From NCBI GenBank assembly GCA_958418185.1, contig CATZEP010000003.1, positions 1 through 64,000 of the forward strand: DNA of 64,000 nucleotides, in the 5' to 3' direction. This document shows, in pieces, positions 57,951 through 64,000 of this stretch (the stretch's first letter is position 1; every line of letters starts with the position of its first letter). This stretch comes from an uncultured Collinsella sp. Lineage in GTDB: Bacteria > Actinomycetota > Coriobacteriia > Coriobacteriales > Coriobacteriaceae. The notes beneath the pieces are model-generated. The model had not been told where the DNA came from, did no database searches, and worked only from the letters and a program-made list of their open reading frames with translations. The position numbers and the translations under genes were made by a program.

Positions 57951-60900
57951 CTAGCGCTTCTTTGTGGCTGACCTAAGGCGAGCGAACCATATGGCTGCAG
58001 TGCCCGAGGTCAGGAGTGCGGTGATGCATGCGGCGGCGGCAACAGATCCCGTTGCCGGCAGGTTCTGAGGCAGGGCGCATCGTTGGATGACGCGGTCCTC
58101 ATCATGCGCCTCGAGTTTATCGCCACCGCCGTTGCGGCAAAGATCGACGCGTGCGCTGTTGGCAAGTGCGGTTTGGGGCGTATAGGACGATGTTGCCTGC
58201 ATATGCACGACTGCGCCTCGGGCATCCGAGCTAAGGGCCGCCTTGGCATCGTCAAGATCGTCATGTTCGTCTTTAAGGTCATCTCGGGTCCAAGAGCCCG
58301 CCTCACTTCTGGTTGTAAAGTCGGCGGCTACCGCACCGTATTCAAAACGGATGCCCGTGATGACGGCGTCGTCTGTAAGATCAATCTCTTTCGTATCGAG
58401 CGTGATGGACTCTGCCGTCGAGATATCTGCTTTCCATAGGTGCCACCCGTCGTAATCGACGAGACGCACATCGTCGCCTAAGAGCTTTTTGACCTCGTCG
58501 GTTTCGAGCCAGGGGTTGTCATGCCCGTCGCTGAGCGTTGCATTGGCTTGTTCGCCCGTATCGATACCTCCCACTGGAGACGTTCGATACCACACGTTGC
58601 AAAGACCGTCGAAGTCCCCGGCCGCGACAGGGGTTTCGATGGCGATGAGTCTGGCAGTGCCGTCCTTGGCGCATTCGAGATCGTCGGTGATGGTGAATTC
58701 ATCAACCCAGGTATTCGACTCATTTTTAGCATCGAGCGTATAGGAGAAGGAACCGTTTGTATCGGATTGTGCCACGGCCCGGTTTTTGCCATCGCCGTTG
58801 GCGACGAGACCCTTACCGATAGGGCGGGCAATCTCTTGCCGTTTGTCGACTCTACCCTCGATCTCGATGGGTGTGTCCTTCATGGTCACCGTCTGCACTT
58901 CTCCGGTAGCTTTAATTTCAAACGTCATGTCTTGAGCAAGGTCGTAGGTGCGCGGGGACATCACTTCGCGCAGGGTGTAGGTGCCGGGTAAAAGATGCTC
59001 GATGCGATGCGGCTTGTCAGAGGAGGTCCAGGCGTCAATTTCGGTTCCGTCGGCACCGTGGAGGGAGAGCCTGGCGCCTTCCACTTCTTGTTTGCCGGTC
59101 AGATCGAATTTGGTGATGTCGATTTTGGTGTAGTCGTTAGAAACGTCGAGGTGCGCATTGATCACGGGTGTTTTCTGGTCGGCATATGACAGCTCGACGG
59201 CGTGAGCACTTTGGTCGAGCAGGTATCCTTCGGGTGCCTGTACCTCAATAACCTCATAGTTGGCGGTTCCGCACCCCAGTGAAAGATGATTCGCGCACGC
59301 AAATCCCCGCTCGTCGGTCGTGATGGTGGTGACGGTTTCGCCGTCCAGGGCAACAATGCTGCCGTCGGGGCGCACGATATCGCCCACGGCGCGGATATCA
59401 AAAACAGCACCGGCAAGGGCGTGCCCGCCTACGGCATCGTTCTTAACGATCTCGATGCTTCCTGTTGCCGCGTCGTCGTAAAACGAGGCGACCGCGACGG
59501 GCGTTAAGTTCATGTCGGCGGGAATCGTTATCTCCAGATCTTCTCCAACAAGATACGGTTCCTTGGCGGAAGTCTCTCGTATGTAATACGTGCCCGGGTT
59601 AAGCGATTCGGGCAGGGTGACGGTGCCGGTTCCATCGGTCGTAAAGGTATTCATAACGGTATGGGCGGGATGCCATGATGTTTGCGAGATGGGCTCACGC
59701 TCGCCATTGAGCAGCTGAAAGGTGAACCCGGCGCGTGGTACGACGTTGCCGGTCTGAGCATCGCGCTTCACGATTTGAAGATGTGTCGACAGGGCGTGGT
59801 TGTCTACGATGTACTGAAGTTCTGCGCCGTCCGTGATCTGCTCTGCCGTGACAGTCCATTCCCCTGCCTGCTTAAAGCCGTCGGGCACAGTGTCGACAAC
59901 CTCGCGAATGGTGTAGCCGGCACGGTCATACGGTATGGTTCCGCTGACGCCATCGGGGCGCTCTCCTGCGCCAAACCATGCTCCAGCCTGGTCTTTGGTT
60001 GATGCGAAGCCGTAGATATTGGTGGTCAGCGTTCCAACAACCTGCTGCGAAGTGTTGCTTACCACTTCAAAGACCACGCCTTCCGCCGGCTGCTCTATAC
60101 CAGACCCATCGCTATTACCGCAGTCCTTGAACTTTGAAATCTCGAGGTCAAAAGCAATGGGGATGTTGGGGATGCGACGCTCGAGCTCAACGACGCCCAC
60201 GTCTCCGAGCTGGTCGGCGCCGATGGTATAGCTCCAGGTTTCATCGGAGGGCATATAGCCCTCGGGAGCTCTCGACTCGTAGATGGTAAGGGTGCCCAGG
60301 GGGATGTCGGTAAGTGTTGCCCGGCCGTCCTCATCCGTCGTGAGGGTGCGCGTCCAGCCCGGGGTAGACTGTGAGACGCAGGTGAACTCAGCGCCGGCAA
60401 GCGACGCACCGACTTGAGGACCTGCCCCTGTCGCGGCATCGGCCTTTGCGATGCGCAGGGTAATGGTACCGGGCTGCTCATCGATGACGACATTCCCGCC
60501 GTCATTGCCGGTGGAAAAGGCGATGCGGTCACTCCTGGGGATATAACCCGCTGGAGCTTTGGTTTCGACCAGATAATATGCTGTGTTGGGCAAAAGTGTC
60601 GCCTGTGCGCGACCGCTGCTGTCCATCTGGATGCTGCCGACACGCTTGTCGCTGGCGCTCTCATAGATGTCGAACCTCGCTCCGTCGAGCCTGTAGGTAT
60701 CGTTTTCGCTGGTGATGGCGGCGTTGGCTGACTGTTTTTGGAAGGATACGGAGACGGCCGGGAGCACGTAGAGCATGTCTTGACGCTTGCTGCCGCCCGA
60801 CACAGTTCCCAAATAGCGCCGCGCGCGATGCGGTGCGGCTTTAATGCCTCCCGACTTGGCGCTGTCGTGGAGCCAGCGCGCTGCGGCAACGACCTCATTG

Positions 60901-61382
60901 TCGCCGGAAAAGTTTCCGCTCTTCGTGACGCCCTGAGCGGTTGTATATGAGAATGATCCGTCGGTATGGGTGGTGCCGTTGAGCATCCAGACGGCAAGTT
61001 GGGTTGCGGCACGTGCTCGATCGGGGGATAGGTTATGCCCGCCAAAGGATGTGGCAGTGGGGTAGCCATGGCAGATGATGGCCGCGAATTCGTCTTCGAG
61101 CCATACCCAGCCCTGATTGTAGGTGAGCCAGGGGCCGCCCGGCGTGCTGGGGCCAAAGCGCTCCTGGTTCATGCAATAGGCAATCGAAGAATCCTGTGCC
61201 TCGTATTTGCCAACTCCAAAAGGACCGCATTCATTGCTGATAGTGCGGAATCCGAGCGATTCGTAACCGTCGACGGCGAGCGCGGCATCCGGTGTCATGC
61301 AGCCTAAAAGTAAAAAGAGGACTAGGAGCAGCGATCCTGCTGTGATTGCGCTGTGGACAGAGTGCGTGGGTGTGTTGGACAT
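57951..61382 (-). CDS. LPXTG adhesin with N-terminal thioester domain and Cna_B/SpaA-type repeats
   Basis: The 1143-aa protein has a signal peptide (VLFLLLGCMTPDAALA). A thioester domain (TQxA type) follows with Cys70 in AYCMNQ and Gln128 in TQLAVWML, the residues that form the internal thioester in this fold. At least five Cna_B/SpaA-like prealbumin repeats come next, several with the isopeptide-type E box ending YLVETKAPAGY, YEVIEVQAPEGY and YTIREV. Then comes a larger folded region and the sortase signal LPATG (1108-1112), a hydrophobic helix and KKR. It is wall-anchored and probably binds host proteins covalently or strongly. AAGGAG precedes the ATG. Confidence 0.88.
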   Translation of the reverse strand: MSNTPTHSVHSAITAGSLLLVLFLLLGCMTPDAALAVDGYESLGFRTISNECGPFGVGKYEAQDSSIAYCMNQERFGPSTPGGPWLTYNQGWVWLEDEFAAIICHGYPTATSFGGHNLSPDRARAATQLAVWMLNGTTHTDGSFSYTTAQGVTKSGNFSGDNEVVAAARWLHDSAKSGGIKAAPHRARRYLGTVSGGSKRQDMLYVLPAVSVSFQKQSANAAITSENDTYRLDGARFDIYESASDKRVGSIQMDSSGRAQATLLPNTAYYLVETKAPAGYIPRSDRIAFSTGNDGGNVVIDEQPGTITLRIAKADAATGAGPQVGASLAGAEFTCVSQSTPGWTRTLTTDEDGRATLTDIPLGTLTIYESRAPEGYMPSDETWSYTIGADQLGDVGVVELERRIPNIPIAFDLEISKFKDCGNSDGSGIEQPAEGVVFEVVSNTSQQVVGTLTTNIYGFASTKDQAGAWFGAGERPDGVSGTIPYDRAGYTIREVVDTVPDGFKQAGEWTVTAEQITDGAELQYIVDNHALSTHLQIVKRDAQTGNVVPRAGFTFQLLNGEREPISQTSWHPAHTVMNTFTTDGTGTVTLPESLNPGTYYIRETSAKEPYLVGEDLEITIPADMNLTPVAVASFYDDAATGSIEIVKNDAVGGHALAGAVFDIRAVGDIVRPDGSIVALDGETVTTITTDERGFACANHLSLGCGTANYEVIEVQAPEGYLLDQSAHAVELSYADQKTPVINAHLDVSNDYTKIDITKFDLTGKQEVEGARLSLHGADGTEIDAWTSSDKPHRIEHLLPGTYTLREVMSPRTYDLAQDMTFEIKATGEVQTVTMKDTPIEIEGRVDKRQEIARPIGKGLVANGDGKNRAVAQSDTNGSFSYTLDAKNESNTWVDEFTITDDLECAKDGTARLIAIETPVAAGDFDGLCNVWYRTSPVGGIDTGEQANATLSDGHDNPWLETDEVKKLLGDDVRLVDYDGWHLWKADISTAESITLDTKEIDLTDDAVITGIRFEYGAVAADFTTRSEAGSWTRDDLKDEHDDLDDAKAALSSDARGAVVHMQATSSYTPQTALANSARVDLCRNGGGDKLEAHDEDRVIQRCALPQNLPATGSVAAAACITALLTSGTAAIWFARLRSATKKR

Positions 61383-61635
61383 GGCTGCTCCTTATCCCTC
61401 GTGCGCCGCATGGGGGGCCGCGGCGCGTAGGATGAGGCTACCCCCAAGGTTCATGCGGGTAAGTACCGGAACCTGACCAAACGCTTGCCCGATATCTGAT
61501 AAATGGCGCCTGCGAAAGACATTGGAATAAATCTGCAGGTAGACAACGGTAAATAGAAGAACGTACAGGTCCCTGTCTCCACAATTGGTCTATTTTTAGG
61601 ACGATTCTCCACAGCTAAAACAAGCATCGTCACCC
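61383..61635 (-). promoter_or_regulatory. Long leader/upstream region of the adhesin gene
   Basis: About 250 bp of gene-free DNA precedes the adhesin. A 7-bp GC hairpin GCGCCGC / GCGGCGC (61403-61426) sits just before the Shine-Dalgarno. An imperfect stem AGGTTC / GAACCT lies around 61449-61475. The region may carry transcriptional or RNA-level control. I could not match any known riboswitch. Confidence 0.3.
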
Positions 61636-61665
61636 TTGTATAGAACAAGACAACCGCGTTATACT
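61636..61665 (+). promoter_or_regulatory. Promoter of tRNA-Gly(CCC)
   Basis: TTGTAT (61636-61641) and TATACT (61660-61665), 18 nt apart, end 13 nt before the tRNA. Confidence 0.6.
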
Positions 61666-61678
61666 ATCCCCCACATAT

Positions 61679-61753
61679 GCGGGCATCGCCAAGTGGTAAG
61701 GCATCAGCTTCCCAAGCTGACACTCGCGGGTTCGAGTCCCGTTGCCCGCTCCA
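61679..61753 (+). tRNA. tRNA-Gly(CCC)
   Basis: Acceptor GCGGGCA / TGCCCGC, anticodon loop TTCCCAA, T loop GTTCGAGTC and encoded CCA. Confidence 0.96.
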
Positions 61754-61765
61754 GTTAAAAGCATG

Positions 61766-61798
61766 AGCACGGCACCATCACGGTGCCGTGCTTTTTTT
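61766..61798 (+). terminator. Terminator of tRNA-Gly(CCC)
   Basis: AGCACGGCACC pairs with GGTGCCGTGCT and is followed by seven T. Confidence 0.92.
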
Positions 61799-61808
61799 AA
61801 TAAAGTGC

Positions 61809-62063
61809 CGGGACTCGAACCCGCCAGGGTGCGAGCGTAAAGCAAACGCGAAGCGTTTATAGCGAGCAGGCGAAGGCGCCGACAGGTGCCTGAAGCCGGT
61901 GCGGATTTGCGAAGCAAATACGCGGACGTCCCGTTGCCCGCTCCACCGGGCACGGGGGACCTCGGGAACGTCGGGTCCAACCCGCTTTGCCCGTGCATGC
62001 GCGCGGACCGGGTCCGGCGACCGCGGCTGGTGCGGATTTGCGAAGCAAATGCGCAGACGTCCC
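61809..62063. repeat. tRNA-associated palindromic repeat, copy B with a partial second unit
   Basis: The element opens with a 16-nt inverted copy of the tRNA-Gly 3' half (61809-61824). A core shared with the copy beside tRNA-Ser follows (61815-61850). Several hairpins then occur (AAACGC/GCGTTT at 61844-61858, GGCGCC/GGTGCC at 61875-61890, ATTTGC/GCAAAT at 61905-61919). It closes with an exact 18-nt direct copy of the tRNA-Gly 3' end (61928-61945). A 35-bp segment at 61898-61932 repeats at 62029-62063 (33 of 35 identical). No gene is evident between 61799 and 62178. Confidence 0.65.
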
Positions 62064-62178
62064 CATGACCGCTCTTGCGGCAAAATGTTAGGTTAATGCC
62101 TGCTGCCCATACTTGCACCTACGCACGGTACAATGGTTAAGTTACGACCAACGTGCCAATAACCAAAAAGGAGCCGCT

Positions 62179-63525
62179 ATGATCGATCGCTATACTCGCC
62201 CGGAGATGGGACACATCTTCTCCCTCGAGAACAAGTACGCCATTTGGCAGGAGATCGAGGTCCTGGCCTGCGAGGCCCAGGCGGAGCTCGGCAAGATCGG
62301 TATTTCTAAAGACGAAGCCCAGTGGATCCGCGATCACGCTAACTTTGAGAAGGCAAAGGTCGATGAGATCGAGGAAGTCACGCGCCACGACGTTATTGCT
62401 TTCCTGACCAACATGAAGGAGTACATCGACGCCGATGTTCCCGAGGGCGACCCCAAGCCCAGCCGCTGGGTCCACTACGGCATGACCAGTTCCGACCTGG
62501 GCGATACGGCTCTGTGCTACCAGCTCACCCAGGCCTGTGACCTGATCATCGAGGACGTCAAGAAGCTCGGCGAGATCTGCAAGCGTCGTGCCTTCGAGGA
62601 GCGCAACACACTCTGTGCCGGCCGTACTCATGGCATCCACGCCGAGCCGATGACCTTCGGTATGAAGTTCGGCTCTTGGGCCTGGGAGCTCAAGCGCGAT
62701 CTGGACCGTCTCGAGGATGCCCGCAAGAACGTTGCCTTCGGTGCCATTTCGGGTGCTGTCGGCACCTACAGCTCCATCGAGCCGTTCGTCGAGGAGTACG
62801 TCTGCGAGCACCTGGGTCTGGTTCACGACCCGCTGTCCACGCAGGTCATCAGCCGCGACCATCACGCCTACCTCGCCGGCGTCCTTGCCACCACGGCAGC
62901 CACCTGCGAGCGCATCGCTACCGAGGTTCGCAATCTGCAGAAGACCGATACACTCGAGGCCGAGGAGCCGTTCCGCAAGGGTCAAAAGGGCAGCTCCGCC
63001 ATGCCGCACAAGCGCAACCCGATCACCATGGAGAAGGTCTGCGGCCTGTCGCGCGTCGTGAAGTCCAACGCTCAGGTCGCCTTTGACAACGTTGCCCTGT
63101 GGCACGAGCGCGACATTTCGCACTCTTCCGCCGAGCGTGTCGCCCAGGCCGATAGCTTCATCGCGCTCGACCACATGTTCCAGTGCCTCATTCGCGTTAT
63201 CGACGGCCTGCAGCTGTATCCGGCCCGCATGATGGCCAATCTCAACAAGACCCGCGGCCTCATCTTCTCCTCCAAGGTGCTGCTTGCCCTCGTCGATACG
63301 GGCATCACCCGCGAGGATGCCTATGCTATCGTGCAGGAAAACGCCATGGCCACCTGGCACGAGGTGCAGGACTGTGTCTCCGGCCCCACCTTTAAGGAGC
63401 GTCTCGAGGCCGATCCGCGCTGCACCGTCAGCCAGGAGAAGCTCGACGAGATCTTCGATCCGTGGGACTTCCTCACCCGTATCGACACGGTCTTCGATCG
63501 CCTGGAGCAGTTGAGCTTCGAGTAG
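62179..63525 (+). CDS. purB: Adenylosuccinate lyase
   Basis: The 448-aa enzyme of the fumarase/aspartase superfamily starts MIDRYTRPEMGHIFSLENKY. It has catalytic AGRTHGIHAEP, HYGMTSSDLGDTA and the signature GSSAMPHKRNP. It acts twice in purine synthesis, releasing fumarate from SAICAR and adenylosuccinate. ATG 62179 has AAGGAG upstream. The longer open frame is not used. It works with purA and purD elsewhere in the window. Confidence 0.97.
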   Translation: MIDRYTRPEMGHIFSLENKYAIWQEIEVLACEAQAELGKIGISKDEAQWIRDHANFEKAKVDEIEEVTRHDVIAFLTNMKEYIDADVPEGDPKPSRWVHYGMTSSDLGDTALCYQLTQACDLIIEDVKKLGEICKRRAFEERNTLCAGRTHGIHAEPMTFGMKFGSWAWELKRDLDRLEDARKNVAFGAISGAVGTYSSIEPFVEEYVCEHLGLVHDPLSTQVISRDHHAYLAGVLATTAATCERIATEVRNLQKTDTLEAEEPFRKGQKGSSAMPHKRNPITMEKVCGLSRVVKSNAQVAFDNVALWHERDISHSSAERVAQADSFIALDHMFQCLIRVIDGLQLYPARMMANLNKTRGLIFSSKVLLALVDTGITREDAYAIVQENAMATWHEVQDCVSGPTFKERLEADPRCTVSQEKLDEIFDPWDFLTRIDTVFDRLEQLSFE

Positions 63526-63568
63526 GGTTAACCTAATTCGACCGCTTGCGGATGCATTTCAACCTTTG

Positions 63569-63602
63569 GCGCCTTGCCCATCTTGGGTGAGGCGCATTTT
63601 TA
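63569..63602 (+). terminator. Terminator of purB
   Basis: GCGCCTTGCCC pairs with GGGTGAGGCGC (one G-U or mismatch) and is followed by ATTTTTA. Confidence 0.8.
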
Positions 63603-63663
63603 TCGCCGCATCAGCCCCGGGTATACAATGAAATCCGGCTGCTGTTTCGATGAAGGGAGGCTT

Positions 63664-64000
63664 GTGCCCGGACGTATCAAGCGAGCCGCCACCGTCTCGT
63701 TTGCACTCATGCTCCTTGTTGCCGCCTGTGCGGGCGCCCTGACGTATACCGTTCGAAGCAGTTCTTCCTCCTCGAATGAAGCCGACAAAGATCTCCCGGT
63801 ACTCAAAATCGGCGTTACGGATAACGACCCCTATGTGTATATCGATACCACGGGCGATTACGCCGGAATCGATATCGACATCGCCCGCGAGGCCTGCAAG
63901 CGCGCGGGGATCAAGCCACAGTTTGTCGATATTGACTGGAACGATCGCGACCGGCTGCTCAAAAACGGTGATATCGATTGCCTGTGGTGTGATTATTCTC
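63664..64000 (+). CDS. Solute-binding (SBP_bac_3-type) domain protein, truncated by window
   Basis: 112 codons are visible from a GTG preceded by GGGAGG. A signal or membrane anchor (VSFALMLLVAACAGALTYTV) is followed by the start of a type-3 extracellular solute-binding fold: LKIGVTDNDPYVYIDTTGDY, GIDIDIAREACKRAGIK and LKNGDIDCLWCDYS. Such domains serve ABC amino-acid uptake lipoproteins or act as sensor domains of histidine kinases and diguanylate cyclases. The class cannot be decided without the rest. A TATACAAT -10-like element lies at 63622-63629. Confidence 0.8.
   Translation, partial: MPGRIKRAATVSFALMLLVAACAGALTYTVRSSSSSSNEADKDLPVLKIGVTDNDPYVYIDTTGDYAGIDIDIAREACKRAGIKPQFVDIDWNDRDRLLKNGDIDCLWCDYS

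Noticed and set aside
61383..61678. A cyclic-di-GMP riboswitch before the adhesin
   Set aside because: GGGCAA- and GGGTAGCC-like stretches are present, but the conserved helices and spacing do not fit the known class.
61778..62118. Short open frames in the tRNA-Gly repeat
   Set aside because: They overlap in several frames across hairpin-rich DNA and lack start signals.

Overview
The window looks like the chromosomal replication-origin region of a Coriobacteriia member, most likely Collinsella. The evidence is the gene order rpmH-rnpA-yidD-yidC-jag-rsmG-parA-parB on one side and dnaA-dnaN-recF-DUF721-gyrB-gyrA on the other, the high GC content, Gram-positive LPXTG surface proteins and WYL regulators. 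Genus assignment is inference from gene content. Nearly all housekeeping genes left of about 41.8 kb are on the minus strand and most to the right are on the plus strand. This places oriC at about 41.8-42.1 kb, with transcription co-directional with replication.

Layout. 1-3.7 kb holds a secreted GH31 glycosidase truncated by the window edge. 3.7-7.2 kb is an accessory stretch: a MITE-like element, a RelE/Phd-type toxin-antitoxin pair, an AAA/DUF4143 ATPase, long palindromes and the 3' remnant of an LPXTG gene. 7.2-12.2 kb is carB and carA with a PyrR-type hairpin before carA. 12.3-13.8 kb is an IS110-family element with a GC-rich upstream noncoding region that could encode a bridge RNA. 13.9-24 kb holds a membrane protein, an ABC exporter, a Nudix hydrolase, purD, purA, dnaB and the rplI-rpsR-ssb-rpsF block. 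24.1-30.6 kb holds tRNA genes, a TRIC-family protein, a bactofilin-like membrane protein, typA, a bifunctional-nuclease-family protein and a tRNA-Ile/Ala/Ile cluster. 30.6-42 kb is gyrA, gyrB, DUF721, recF, dnaN, dnaA, an unusual GHKL ATPase next to the origin, and oriC. 42.1-47.2 kb is the rpmH-to-parB block with three perfect parS sites. 47.4-54.3 kb holds rlmN, ddl, a DnaQ-DinG exonuclease/helicase and two WYL regulators. 54.5-61.4 kb holds a degenerate M28-like membrane protein with a huge disordered insertion and a thioester-domain LPXTG adhesin. The window ends with tRNA-Gly, a repeat element, purB and a truncated solute-binding-domain protein.

Functional themes are replication initiation and segregation (dnaA, dnaN, recF, gyrAB, dnaB, ssb, parABS), de novo purine and pyrimidine synthesis (carAB, purA, purB, purD), translation (L9, S6, S18, L34, TypA, tRNAs, RsmG, RlmN), and cell-surface interaction with a host (GH31, thioester adhesin).

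The least explained material is noncoding. A repeat family sits directly downstream of two unrelated tRNA loci. Each copy begins with an inverted copy of the adjacent tRNA 3' end and ends with a direct copy. Several giant intergenic palindromes and a 204-bp element with 24-bp terminal inverted repeats are also present. Among proteins, the most unusual are the origin-proximal GHKL ATPase fused to a Q/P/Y-rich tract and a winged helix, and the M28-like protein that lacks key catalytic residues.
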